Below are positions 15,572 to 23,690 of a stretch of DNA of 64,000 nt, piece after piece. The position numbers were made by a program, and so were the translations under genes. Within the stretch, counting starts at the first letter, position 1, and every line of letters starts with the position of its first letter. Below the pieces are notes generated by a model, which searched no databases, was not told the DNA's origin, and was given only the letters and a program-made list of their open reading frames with translations. The stretch covers positions 1 to 64,000 of the forward strand of contig CAZKCT010000005.1 of NCBI GenBank assembly GCA_964551545.1, written 5' to 3'. This stretch comes from Thiopontia sp964551545 (lineage in GTDB: Bacteria > Pseudomonadota > Gammaproteobacteria > GCF-002020875).

Positions 15572-17818
15572 CTATTCACTCCCTAATTGAATCCGTTTCA
15601 TCCGAAGAGCATTACTGACCACCGTTACCGAGCTGAGGCTCATGGCTGTTGCCGCAACAACAGGGCTCAACAATACCCCAAACCATGGATACAGCACACC
15701 TGCCGCAACAGGAATACCAATGGTATTGTAGGCAAATGCCCCTACGAGATTCTGACGTATATTTCTCATGGTTGCTCTTGAGAGCAGTATGGCATTCAGC
15801 ACGCCTTGCAGCTCTCCGCGCATCAACACAATGTCGGCAGACTCAATTGCGATGTCGGTTCCAGTACCGATCGCCAACCCAACATCTGCTTGAGTCAGGG
15901 CTGGTGCATCGTTGATACCATCACCCACCATCAACACCTTTTTTCCGGCTGATTGCAATCGGTTAATCTGTTCAATCTTGTCTGCAGGCAGCAGCCCTGA
16001 ATAAAATTGACGAATGCCCAACCGGGTTGAGACCGATTCAGCCGCGCCATGCTGATCACCCGTCAACATCACCACCTCCAACCCATGCTGATGGAGCTGA
16101 TCCACAACCTGTCTGGCCTCTCTCTTCAATGGATCGGCAATTGCCATCAATCCACAGAGCATGTCATCAATGGCAACATAGATCGGAGTCATACCCAATT
16201 CAGACCACGCCTGAATAATCTCCCGGTCTCCTTCACAGGAGATACTGTTCAATATCATCATGGCACGGTTACCCACCACGACCTGACATCCATCGATCTC
16301 TGCGGAGGCACCACATCCGGTTTCACTGACAAAAGCGGTGGATTCAAGCAGCGTAATCCCTGCCTCATTTGCACGATGAATCATCGCCGTGGCCAGTGGA
16401 TGCCCGGAATATTGTTCCAGAGATGCAACCAGCTGCAGTAGCCGTCTCTCATCCACTGCTGCCATGATCTCTATGGAGACCAGCTCCGGTTTGCCTTCCG
16501 TCAACGTGCCGGTCTTGTCAAAGACAACCGTCGTCACCGCGCCAGACTGCTGCAACGCCTCTCCATTACGGATCAGTATACCCATTCCTGCGGCCCTGCC
16601 CACGGCAACCATAATCGACATCGGAGTCGCCAACCCCAGCGCACAAGGGCAGGCAATCACCAATACCGTCATTGCTGTAACCATTGCATAACTGAGCTGG
16701 GGAGATGGCCCGTAGTTGTACCAGAGCAGAAAACTGAGGGCTGCCACCAGCACGACGGCTGGTACAAACCATGCTGCAACACGGTCTACCAGACGACCAA
16801 TCTCGGGCTTGCTGCTCTGTGCCTTGCGCACCAGATCAATGATACGGGCCAGCACAGTCTCCTGGCCGATACTGGTGGTTCTCATCAACAGACTACCCTG
16901 CCCATTGATGGTTCCCCCCACCATCTCAACACCACGCTGCTTGAAAACCGGCATTGGTTCTCCAGTGAGCATTGACTCATCCACATAGGATTCCCCTTCA
17001 ATGACTACACCATCCAGTGGAATGCGATCTCCCGGACGGATTCTCAAGGTCTCATCAAGACCGATCTGATCCAGAGAAAGCTCTATCTCCACACCGTTAC
17101 GAATCACACAGGCCCGGTCTGGCTGGAGTCCTATCAATTGCTTGATTGCGGCACTACTCTTGCCCCGGGCCCGCATCTCCAGCGCAGACCCCAGTGAGAC
17201 CAGAGCCACAATGATGACTGCCGCCTCAAAATAGACATGGCGCGCCAATACCGGAACCCAGTCAGGAAAGAGCACAACCATTGTCGAATAGAGCCAGGCC
17301 GTACCAGTACCCAGCGCAATGAGGGTATCCATATTACCTCTGCGATTGCGCAGCGCACGCCACGCACCCGTGAAGAAGTGACCACCTACCCCCACAAGCA
17401 CCAGCAGGGTCACCATGCTGACCCCCAGCCAGAGCAGTGTTCCCGTCCCAATGGGGGGCAACCATCCCCCCATACCGCTGACAAATAGTGTTGCACCGAC
17501 GGTACCCGCAGAGACCGCTTGCCTCAGTTTCTGTTTGTAGGCTCTCTCCTCACCCTCCTCTTTGCTGCGTTCATCTGCCAATGAATGCAGTATGGCGGCA
17601 TTGAACCCGGCCCCCTTGACCGCATCGATCAACTGCTGCGCTTCAGGCTCTCCTTCAACTACAGCAATACGTTCTCCCAGATTGACCACCGCTGATGTGA
17701 CACCGGACACCTTCTGTAGCGCCTCTTCCACGGCAGAGACACAGCCTGCACAGGCCATACCGGAGATAGAGAGCCGAATCTTAGCCACTGCGTCCACTCC
17801 AGCGTCGGTAGATTTCAT
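15572..17818 (-). CDS. copA: Copper-exporting P1B-type ATPase
   Basis: Cu(I) export pump of about 748 residues. One N-terminal heavy-metal-associated domain has GMACAGC (C23, C26). Eight membrane segments follow, with the transport motif CPC near residue 390, the phosphorylation site DKTGTLTEG near 433 and the hinge GDGINDAPAL. Motifs place it in the P1B-1 (copper) group. ATG 17818 is chosen; the reading frame is open to 17866, and GTG 17788 has a better-spaced GGAG, so the start is uncertain. It overlaps the upstream cytochrome gene by 38 bases. Confidence 0.93.
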   Translation of the reverse strand: MKSTDAGVDAVAKIRLSISGMACAGCVSAVEEALQKVSGVTSAVVNLGERIAVVEGEPEAQQLIDAVKGAGFNAAILHSLADERSKEEGEERAYKQKLRQAVSAGTVGATLFVSGMGGWLPPIGTGTLLWLGVSMVTLLVLVGVGGHFFTGAWRALRNRRGNMDTLIALGTGTAWLYSTMVVLFPDWVPVLARHVYFEAAVIIVALVSLGSALEMRARGKSSAAIKQLIGLQPDRACVIRNGVEIELSLDQIGLDETLRIRPGDRIPLDGVVIEGESYVDESMLTGEPMPVFKQRGVEMVGGTINGQGSLLMRTTSIGQETVLARIIDLVRKAQSSKPEIGRLVDRVAAWFVPAVVLVAALSFLLWYNYGPSPQLSYAMVTAMTVLVIACPCALGLATPMSIMVAVGRAAGMGILIRNGEALQQSGAVTTVVFDKTGTLTEGKPELVSIEIMAAVDERRLLQLVASLEQYSGHPLATAMIHRANEAGITLLESTAFVSETGCGASAEIDGCQVVVGNRAMMILNSISCEGDREIIQAWSELGMTPIYVAIDDMLCGLMAIADPLKREARQVVDQLHQHGLEVVMLTGDQHGAAESVSTRLGIRQFYSGLLPADKIEQINRLQSAGKKVLMVGDGINDAPALTQADVGLAIGTGTDIAIESADIVLMRGELQGVLNAILLSRATMRNIRQNLVGAFAYNTIGIPVAAGVLYPWFGVLLSPVVAATAMSLSSVTVVSNALRMKRIQLGSE

Positions 17819-18257
17819 CTGACCAATGGTTCTGTATCCAGGCCAGGATGGCGTGAATTTCGGCATCGGTTAACAGCTTCTCAAACGGTGGCATCTGCCC
17901 ACCCAACGGAACGCCACCTTGCTTGATGGTCTTGATCAGCAGTGGCAACGGATGGTGCCAGGCATGTGCCGTACCATTGAGTGGCGGTGGTGGATAGCGC
18001 CCGTTTGCATCAGCCTCTCGCCAGTTGGGAGTAGCTGCGGCATCAACACCATGACAACCGGCGCAGTTGGCCTGATACAGTGGTTCTCCCTGTGCCACCT
18101 GCTGAGAGCTGTACCAGCGCCCCGTTTCTACATCCTGTGTGATGCTATTGCCAATTTGCATCAAGTCTACATGCTTTCCAACAGAGAGCATCTGAACGAC
18201 CAATGCACCAATCGCCAGCAATAGTAGCAGCACTCCTCCTAAAACCATCTTATTCAT
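17781..18257 (-). CDS. Membrane-anchored cytochrome c
   Basis: Monoheme class I cytochrome c of 158 residues. An uncleaved or signal N-terminal helix (4-24) is followed by the heme site CAGCH at 65-69; GGQMPPF supplies a likely axial Met. A characteristic RYPPPPLNGTAHAWHHP segment recurs in the cytochrome at 61969-62406, which is clearly a paralogue. It lies in the copper operon between two other cytochromes and copA. It may accept electrons in periplasmic copper oxidation, but that is inference. Confidence 0.88.
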   Translation of the reverse strand: MNKMVLGGVLLLLLAIGALVVQMLSVGKHVDLMQIGNSITQDVETGRWYSSQQVAQGEPLYQANCAGCHGVDAAATPNWREADANGRYPPPPLNGTAHAWHHPLPLLIKTIKQGGVPLGGQMPPFEKLLTDAEIHAILAWIQNHWSDEIYRRWSGRSG

Positions 18258-18271
18258 CCCGCTTCACTCCA

Positions 18272-18664
18272 TCAATACAGTTTGTTTGCCTGCTGTAGCC
18301 AGCGCACATATTCAACTATTCTGGCAATATCTCTACGCTTGACCCCTTTGACGGGTGGCATATCTCCAAATCGCCAATGGTGCGCTTTGACACCATTGAG
18401 TGCTGCATTGTAGAAAGCACCATCTCCATGGTGTGAGGGCTTATAGAAATCATGGATCAATGGCGGCCCCTGATCGCTACCCTTAGCCCACTCACCATGG
18501 CACTGGGCACAGTTTTTCTTGAACAGATTGAATCCTACCGCCTGTTTGAATGGGACTCGTACCCCAGTATCCGTTGTTACTGCACTGCTCACCGGCATGA
18601 ATACCACTCCCACCATTACAACCCCCCCTGTTATCCATTGCTGTATCTGTTTTCCTGTAACCAT
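18272..18664 (-). CDS. Periplasmic cytochrome c
   Basis: Small monoheme cytochrome of 130 residues with a signal peptide and heme site CAQCH. It shares the pattern PSHH-D-AFYNA--NGV--HHW-FGDMP with the next gene upstream, so the two are tandem duplicates. The conserved FGDMP methionine is the probable sixth heme ligand. ATG 18664 is preferred to TTG 18670. It is close-packed in the copper operon, 14 bases before the next cytochrome. Confidence 0.85.
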   Translation of the reverse strand: MVTGKQIQQWITGGVVMVGVVFMPVSSAVTTDTGVRVPFKQAVGFNLFKKNCAQCHGEWAKGSDQGPPLIHDFYKPSHHGDGAFYNAALNGVKAHHWRFGDMPPVKGVKRRDIARIVEYVRWLQQANKLY

Positions 18665-18673
18665 AATCAATCT

Positions 18674-19090
18674 CTATTTAATTCCTGCCAACTGTTGATT
18701 GCGCCGCACATAGGAGATGATGTCACTCACCTGCTCAGGATTCAGACCGGTCAACATTGGCATATCACCAAAATCCCAGTGGTGCTGCTTTACCCCATTT
18801 TTGACGGCATGGTAGAACGCCAAGTCCGCATGGTGGGAAGGGGCATACGTTGCATTCAGCAGAGGAGGGCCTTCAACACTACCTTTCAAGTGGCCCCCGT
18901 GACAACGGGCGCAGGACGCTTGATAGTAATTTTCACCCTGGACAATATCGGGTCGATAGTCAGCAGCAGGGAGAAAATTGCGTGTACGAATCTTCTCTGG
19001 ATCAAACCAGTCACCACGATATAACATCAAGAAAGCCCCCAACACAGCTACACCCCCAACTACAACAATTTGGTTCAATCGCTTACTCAT
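18674..19090 (-). CDS. Membrane-anchored cytochrome c
   Basis: Monoheme cytochrome of 138 residues. The N-terminal helix (8-23) lacks a clear cleavage site and probably anchors it. The heme site CARCH is at 60-64 and the PSHHADLAFYHAV and HHWDFGDMP motifs match the downstream tandem copy. The abundance of His and Met near the heme fits a copper-linked setting. Its start is three bases after the stop of the DUF4399 gene, consistent with one operon. Confidence 0.85.
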   Translation of the reverse strand: MSKRLNQIVVVGGVAVLGAFLMLYRGDWFDPEKIRTRNFLPAADYRPDIVQGENYYQASCARCHGGHLKGSVEGPPLLNATYAPSHHADLAFYHAVKNGVKQHHWDFGDMPMLTGLNPEQVSDIISYVRRNQQLAGIK

Positions 19091-19093
19091 CTG

Positions 19094-19519
19094 TTACTGT
19101 TTTACCTGAATCGTAACCATCGGTGAGACCAGATTCTCAAATGGCGTATGCTCCTCATCGGCAACCACTAACTGCAATGTATGGCGACCAGGATTCAGTT
19201 CCAATACCGTTTTCATCTCACCCTCTATCAGACGCAGATGCTTCCTGGACGGCTGCATCGGCTCATCTACCGTTGCATCAACCGCCTGATCAATCAACAG
19301 GTGAAAGTGGCCGGAATCATGTTTATCCACACCAGCTGGCTTGATCTTCACCCCTTTTGCCTGGAAGGTAACGGTCACCGGGCTGCGGACTACTGCACCC
19401 TGCTGCGGTGAGACAATCTCGATATTTTGCCCTTTGTCGTAATCACCATGTGCAAAAACAGCACTGCCAAACAGCAGTCCAATCATGAATTGTGGTCGTA
19501 GAACAGCGCCTCTCTTCAT
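19094..19519 (-). CDS. DUF4399 periplasmic protein
   Basis: Secreted protein of 141 residues with signal peptide ending near VFA. The DUF4399 core is visible as HFHLLID, then PGRHTLQLVVADEEHTPF near the C-terminus, a beta-rich fold of unknown function. It lies between the Met-rich gene and the cytochromes in the copper operon. His residues in HDSGHFH could bind metal, but this is inference. Confidence 0.82.
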   Translation of the reverse strand: MKRGAVLRPQFMIGLLFGSAVFAHGDYDKGQNIEIVSPQQGAVVRSPVTVTFQAKGVKIKPAGVDKHDSGHFHLLIDQAVDATVDEPMQPSRKHLRLIEGEMKTVLELNPGRHTLQLVVADEEHTPFENLVSPMVTIQVKQ

Positions 19520-19594
19520 ATTTCACTCCTCTTGCAGATTGCTGGCAGTCATACTAAACCTTACACACTCGCAGCTACAAAGTTCCAGACGTCT

Positions 19595-19963
19595 CTACTT
19601 TTTCTGTAGTGCGACCAGCTCCTTGAGTGAAGCATCGATACTGATCATCAACCCCTCCATCCGTTTCATATGAGCATGTTTCTCTCCCATCATTTGGTGC
19701 ATTGACTGAGGATTCATCCCCTGACCATACTGATTACCCATCATCATTGGCATCATCTGTCGATTCATCATAGGCATCCCCTGACCACCCCTTATCTGTT
19801 GAATCATTTGTGGATTCATCATTGGGTATTGCCCTGATGTCGCTGGCATCATTGCTTGCGAGCCATTCACGACGGATCCACTCCCGTCACTACCATTCGC
19901 CAATACAGGGAGAGACAGCCCCAAAGAGATTACTGTAACCACCATCTTTCTTGAGAATTTCAT
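19595..19963 (-). CDS. Methionine-rich periplasmic protein, probable copper binder
   Basis: Secreted protein of 122 residues. After a signal peptide (cut near LANG, residue 23) the mature part carries about 20 methionines in MM, MMM and M-x-M clusters between residues 38 and 105, with a few His. Such motifs bind Cu(I) in periplasmic copper proteins. The C-terminal 20 residues form a plain helix. It has a strong AAGGAG site, is first in the minus-strand copper operon and follows the operator/promoter at 20083-20132 with a leader of about 110 bases. No named family is recognised. Confidence 0.8.
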   Translation of the reverse strand: MKFSRKMVVTVISLGLSLPVLANGSDGSGSVVNGSQAMMPATSGQYPMMNPQMIQQIRGGQGMPMMNRQMMPMMMGNQYGQGMNPQSMHQMMGEKHAHMKRMEGLMISIDASLKELVALQKK

Positions 19964-20082
19964 GTTTTGCTCCTTATGCAGTAATGGAATTCATGTTGAG
20001 TGAGAAAAACCTCCAACAGAATTTGCATATGCAATGGATCTGAAAAGAGATGACTCACGCTGATATTGATACTACCCCCCCT

Positions 20083-20132
20083 ATGTAAGCTGAATTTGTC
20101 TGGAATGCCCTTTTTTGTAACCGAATGTAACA
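20083..20132 (-). promoter_or_regulatory. Copper-operon promoter with tandem TTACA operator (copy 1)
   Basis: On the minus strand GTTACATTCGGTTACA (20131-20116) contains two TTACA half-sites at 10-base spacing, typical of OmpR/PhoB-family regulators. Exactly 27 bases downstream lies TTACAT (20088-20083), a plausible -10 box. The same operator, spacing and a shared CAGACA at the same offset recur at 23366-23415. It faces the Met-rich gene. Confidence 0.65.
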
Positions 20133-20144
20133 GAGCATCCTCCA

Positions 20145-20196
20145 CTTACGTTGGCTTACAAAAAACATCAGAAACCAAAAACAGACCGGCTATGAT
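20145..20196 (+). promoter_or_regulatory. Divergent promoter with tandem TTAC operator (copy 2)
   Basis: CTTACGTTGGCTTACA (20145-20160) has two half-sites at 10-base spacing and is followed by A5, as in copies 1 and 3. A TATGAT -10 box lies 30 bases further at 20191-20196, only six bases before ATG 20203, so the transcript may be nearly leaderless. It faces the 20203 gene and is back to back with copy 1. Confidence 0.55.
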
Positions 20197-20202
20197 CAGG
20201 TT

Positions 20203-20514
20203 ATGAGCAAGATACAGAATGCATGGCAGGTGAGACGGAGCTTCAAGGTAGCAAGTGCCTCCGGGCAGATCCATTCTCTAACGGGTGCAGACACTGTGAG
20301 TTGGAACCAGAAAGGAGATCGGATCACCGTCCTCTACGATATCCGAACCACTGACTATGAAACCATTCTGCAACAGTTGTTCAATGCGGGTGTAGTGGTT
20401 AGACGGGGCTTCTGGTCTCGCTGGCTTGGCAAGATGTACCAGTCCAGCGACCAGATTGGCAGGGAGAATGCTCAAGCACGTCCCGCCCCCTGCTGTAACA
20501 AGCCCCCCAGGTAA
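20203..20514 (+). CDS. Small protein, possible HMA-like fold
   Basis: Protein of 103 residues without a signal peptide. The stretch from about 15 to 70 (SASGQIHSLTGADTVSW, RITVLYDIRTTDYETILQ) has the beta-alpha-beta rhythm of ferredoxin-like metal domains but no CxxC. A CC pair lies near the C-terminus (PAPCCNKPPR). It shares the copper-island operator region and is followed after 11 bases by the SHOCT gene. A role in copper trafficking is inference. The ATG at 20203 has only a short AGG upstream. Confidence 0.65.
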   Translation: MSKIQNAWQVRRSFKVASASGQIHSLTGADTVSWNQKGDRITVLYDIRTTDYETILQQLFNAGVVVRRGFWSRWLGKMYQSSDQIGRENAQARPAPCCNKPPR

Positions 20515-20525
20515 GGAGCAAAATC

Positions 20526-20747
20526 ATGGAGACGATGATGGTTGGTGGTGGATTCGGTGGACTCTTCTGGCTGATTGTTCTGGGGCTGGTAATCTGGATT
20601 ATTGTAGATCGCAAACCCACATCAGAGGCCGATATTTCGAGAGGTAAAGGCGCACAAAGTGCGATCGACATTTTGAATGCCGCTTATGCCAATGGTGAGT
20701 TGGACCGGGAGACCTATCTACAAAAGAAGAGTGATATCAGCGCTTGA
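20526..20747 (+). CDS. SHOCT-domain small membrane protein
   Basis: Protein of 73 residues: one N-terminal helix (about 12-27, FWLIVLGLVIWIIV) and a C-terminal SHOCT motif, AIDILNAAYANGELDRETYLQ. SHOCT modules are short oligomerisation segments often found in small membrane proteins. AAGGAGCAAAATC before the ATG gives a good ribosome site. It is the second gene of the short plus-strand unit at the copper-island divergent promoter. It converges with the sensor kinase gene eight bases away. Confidence 0.8.
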   Translation: METMMVGGGFGGLFWLIVLGLVIWIIVDRKPTSEADISRGKGAQSAIDILNAAYANGELDRETYLQKKSDISA

Positions 20748-20754
20748 TCAACGA

Positions 20755-22170
20755 TTAGCGGGGTAACTCAATGATCGCTGAGACCCCACCCTGGGGGGCA
20801 TTCTCCAGACGAAGTTCGCCACCATGTGCATGCACAATATTGCGGGCAATGCTCAGCCCCAATCCGGTACCACCTGATTCTCGACTCCTTGAGTGCTCTA
20901 CACGGTAGAAGGGGTCAAAGACCTGCTTGAGATCCTCCTCTGCAATCGGCTCCCCCTCGTTATGGATGGTGATACGGATACCCTGATCATCTTCAGCAAG
21001 CGTTACTACCGTATCTCCATTGCCATAACGTACTGCATTATCTAGTACATTGGTCAGACACCGTTTGAGGGAGACCAGCTGTGCATCAACCGGAGTCGAT
21101 AGTGTTCCATGCAATGCAAACTGGATACCCAGAGGGTGCAGATCCTCCTGCAGACTCTCCAGCAATGCCTGAAAATCAATCTTCTGTCGCCGTTCCGGTC
21201 TTTCGGTGCCTTTCATGAAGTCGAGTGTAGCGTGAACCATCTCCTCCATATGGTTCAGATCACTCTCCAGTTCACTACACAGTTGTTGATCTTCCAGCAA
21301 CTCGGTACGCAGCCGCAGTCGGGTGATCGGAGTCTTGAGGTCATGGGAGACCGCAGAGAGAATGCGTGCCCGATCACCAATATAGCGGCTGAGACGCTGC
21401 TGCATGGTATTGAATGCTTCAGCAGCACGGCGCACCTCTGTCGGCCCCTCCAGACTCAGCGGGGGGTGGCGGATATCCTTACCCAGTGCCTCGGCTGCTG
21501 CAGAGAGTGTCGAGAGCGGTCGGGTTACCCAGCGCACCGCAATCCAGGTCAGTAGCAGCACCGCCACCATCAACAGTGAGAGCGCAATCACCATACGGGT
21601 GGGCCAGGCAAAGATCTGCTTTGGCAGAAAGTAGTGAAAATCAACCCAGACACCATCCTTCAGCCGCACCTGAACATGAAACGATTTCACCCGCAGCGGT
21701 GGCTCCATTCGCTGGTGCATCTGTTCATGCATCCGCTCCATTCCGGGGGGTGGCTGCATTCGACTCATCCATTCGGAAGATCTCAGTGACTCTACAACCT
21801 CTACATGGGCCTCGTATCCAGCCGGGAGGCGCTGCTGCAGATACTCCTGGAATAGCAATACCAACTGTTCATTCTCTGCATCATGCTCTATGACTGAATG
21901 CTTCATGGAGCCTTTGCTCTCATTCAACACCACCTCCAGCGGGTATCCGCTGATCGCATCCACCATACTGCCGCGTATAGCTGGGTCAACCCCGTCCAGC
22001 AGCTCGACAATGGAGCTGATCTTCTCGGCACTATCCGCCCCCATGGTCTGGTGCAGCAGTGTGTCTCTGTCATAGAGATGTACCAGTGCACTCAGCAGCT
22101 GTGGCACCATCAGCCCGACCAGCAGGATTGCCAGCAGTCGACCATAGAGGGATTGTGGCATCAGCTTCAT
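20755..22170 (-). CDS. Sensor histidine kinase, probable copper sensor
   Basis: Membrane kinase of 471 residues: TM1 (11-31), periplasmic domain, TM2 (about 192-211), HAMP, H-box SAVSHDLKTPITRL with H276, then N-box LDNAVRYGNG and GGTGLGLSIA. The periplasmic part holds a Met/His cluster at 135-155 (MSRMQPPPGMERMHEQMHQR), which is a plausible Cu(I) site. It follows its response regulator by three bases. The overall form is like CusS/CopS and EnvZ-type kinases. Copper sensing is inferred from that cluster and the neighbours. Confidence 0.88.
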   Translation of the reverse strand: MKLMPQSLYGRLLAILLVGLMVPQLLSALVHLYDRDTLLHQTMGADSAEKISSIVELLDGVDPAIRGSMVDAISGYPLEVVLNESKGSMKHSVIEHDAENEQLVLLFQEYLQQRLPAGYEAHVEVVESLRSSEWMSRMQPPPGMERMHEQMHQRMEPPLRVKSFHVQVRLKDGVWVDFHYFLPKQIFAWPTRMVIALSLLMVAVLLLTWIAVRWVTRPLSTLSAAAEALGKDIRHPPLSLEGPTEVRRAAEAFNTMQQRLSRYIGDRARILSAVSHDLKTPITRLRLRTELLEDQQLCSELESDLNHMEEMVHATLDFMKGTERPERRQKIDFQALLESLQEDLHPLGIQFALHGTLSTPVDAQLVSLKRCLTNVLDNAVRYGNGDTVVTLAEDDQGIRITIHNEGEPIAEEDLKQVFDPFYRVEHSRSRESGGTGLGLSIARNIVHAHGGELRLENAPQGGVSAIIELPR

Positions 22171-22173
22171 GGA

Positions 22174-22899
22174 TCAATCAAAGAATTCAACGTCAGCCGA
22201 GAACAGGTACCCCTCTCCCCGTACTGTGTGGAGGATCTGTGGATTCTTCGGCTCCTCCATCAGCCGCTTGCGCAGCCGCCCTACCAGTACATCGACACTG
22301 CGGTCAAAGGGGTTGGATTCACGCCCCTGGGTGAACTCCAGCAGTTGATCACGGCTCAATACCCGCCCACTATGCTCGACAAAGACACGCAACAGGCGGA
22401 ACTCGCCACCACTGAGTGGAATCACCACCCCCTCTTTGGAGGTGAGATGGCGCTGCTGGAGATCGAGCGACCAACCCAGAAAACGGGCCTGCATGCTATC
22501 AGAGTGATCCGGGCTTCCAGGTACTGTTTCCACTCTGCGTAATACACTTTTGATACGTGCCAGCAGCTCTCGTGGATTAAACGGCTTGGGTAGATAGTCA
22601 TCTGCCCCCATCTCCAGCCCCAGAATACGGTCGGTCTCCTCTCCCATTGCAGTCAACATCACTACCGGTATATTGGAATCGACACGCAGCCGTCTCAGCA
22701 GTGAGAGGCCATCCTCACCCGGCATCATCAAATCAAGCACAATCAGGTCGAATGGTCGTTGACCCAGCGCGGCAAACATCTGCAGACCATCGGCAGCCAC
22801 CTCAACCCGGAACGCACTCTTCTGCAGATACTCCTTGAGCAGACGGCGAATCTCCGGGTCATCATCCACCACCAATAGATTAGAGGGCTTGGGCTGCAC
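22174..22899 (-). CDS. OmpR-family response regulator
   Basis: Response regulator of 241 residues with receiver domain (acidic DDD at 12-14, phosphorylated D56 in VLDLMMPGEDG, KPF motif) and a winged-helix DNA-binding domain ending in TVRGEGYLF. It forms an operon with copZ upstream and the kinase downstream. OmpR-family proteins bind tandem half-sites about 10 bases apart, as seen in the three operator copies at 20116, 20145 and 23399, so it is the natural candidate regulator for them. Confidence 0.92.
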   Translation of the reverse strand: MQPKPSNLLVVDDDPEIRRLLKEYLQKSAFRVEVAADGLQMFAALGQRPFDLIVLDLMMPGEDGLSLLRRLRVDSNIPVVMLTAMGEETDRILGLEMGADDYLPKPFNPRELLARIKSVLRRVETVPGSPDHSDSMQARFLGWSLDLQQRHLTSKEGVVIPLSGGEFRLLRVFVEHSGRVLSRDQLLEFTQGRESNPFDRSVDVLVGRLRKRLMEEPKNPQILHTVRGEGYLFSADVEFFD

Positions 22900-22904
22900 G
22901 GCTA

Positions 22905-23105
22905 CTACTCCTGAATGGGGTATCCCAGCTCAGTCAGTTTCTCTGCAACCTGTGGCATACATGCCTCATCCAGATCCAGCATTACGCTTTTTTCTTCCAC
23001 ATTGACAGCTACCTGAGCCACGCCCTCCATCGGAGAGAGGTTGTTCTCAATGGTACCTGCACATCCACCACACATCACATTGGCCACGGTTACGGTTTTC
23101 TGCAT
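22905..23105 (-). CDS. copZ: Copper chaperone, heavy-metal-associated domain (CopZ-like)
   Basis: Cytoplasmic protein of 66 residues consisting of one HMA domain. The metal site is MCGGCAGT (C12 and C15), slightly different from the usual MxCxxC because the Met precedes the Cys directly. Such chaperones deliver Cu(I) to CopA. It lies between the multicopper oxidase remnant and the response regulator, spaced by five bases from the latter. Confidence 0.88.
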   Translation of the reverse strand: MQKTVTVANVMCGGCAGTIENNLSPMEGVAQVAVNVEEKSVMLDLDEACMPQVAEKLTELGYPIQE

Positions 23106-23144
23106 TCTCTTTTCTCCACTGCTATCTTTAAAAGGGGTTTCAAT

Positions 23145-23315
23145 TCATACCACCACAAACTGCCCCATCATCCCCTGATCTTCATGCTCCAGAATATGGC
23201 AATGGTACATACAGGGGGTATGGGGGTCACGGTGTTCCGGGAGCGGCCTGAATCAGGAATACGGGTACAATGCCGTTAATAGTGCTGTTTGTGGCAGCCG
23301 CCGCCTTGAGATCAT
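23145..23315 (-). pseudogene. Collapsed multicopper oxidase (signal peptide plus last copper-ligand segment)
   Basis: From ATG 23315, with AAGGAG at ideal spacing, the frame reads a twin-arginine-like start (MISRRRLPQTALLTAL) for 20 codons, meets a TGA, and in the same frame continues for 35 codons to a stop at 23145. The second part contains CMYHCHILEHEDQGMMG, the C-terminal type 1/type 3 copper-ligand motif of CopA/CueO-type multicopper oxidases. The roughly 500 residues between are missing. I read this as an internal deletion that kept promoter and both gene ends, upstream of copZ and the two-component genes. Confidence 0.8.
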
Positions 23316-23365
23316 CAGAGACTCCTTGAGTCGTTACTGTCAAGGGGGATAAGACTACTGCTGGA

Positions 23366-23415
23366 ATGTAAATGGCGTATGTCTGTGAAACATTTTTTTG
23401 TAAGCGAATGTAACA
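23366..23415 (-). promoter_or_regulatory. Promoter with tandem TTACA operator (copy 3)
   Basis: On the minus strand GTTACATTCGCTTACA (23414-23399) differs from copy 1 at one base. TTACAT (23371-23366) lies 27 bases downstream, the same distance as in copy 1, with CAGACA at the same offset. It would drive the multicopper oxidase remnant, copZ and the regulator genes, giving autoregulation. The leader to ATG 23315 would be about 45 bases. Confidence 0.65.
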
Positions 23416-23690
23416 TGCATACTTTCTGCCCCCCCTGTGGCAACCACCTACAATCCCCACGTCTAGACTAATGTTCCAGCGGCAACAGTAAGATCTGATC
23501 GTTCAGAGAGCAGTTTTCAGTGGCACATCAGGAACCGTTCTGCTCACAAAGCAGCTCCCGCTTGTGATATTCAGAGTGGTCGCTCAGTGCATAAACCAGC
23601 GCCTTGTACTTGTTCCAGCACTAAAGAGCAGCCATGTATGTATGCTTGGTGGTTGTTTCGTTTGCCAACCACCCCCTGTGAATATCCAGA
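23416..23690. other. Intergenic stretch without a supported gene
   Basis: Between operator copy 3 and the antitoxin-like gene no full gene is visible. On the minus strand about 29 codons ending in a TGA at 23530-23528 have a coding-like look (WNKYKALVYALSDHSEYHKR) but are preceded by an in-frame TAG and match nothing I recognise. It may be another gene remnant. Confidence 0.4.

Noticed and set aside
19960..20145. 61-codon frame upstream of the Met-rich gene
   Set aside because: It runs through the operator and -10 region and lacks a ribosome site; the region is better explained as a promoter.
23227..23460. 77-codon minus-strand frame near the multicopper oxidase remnant
   Set aside because: It is out of frame with the oxidase ends and overlaps the promoter and operator copy 3; no family resemblance.
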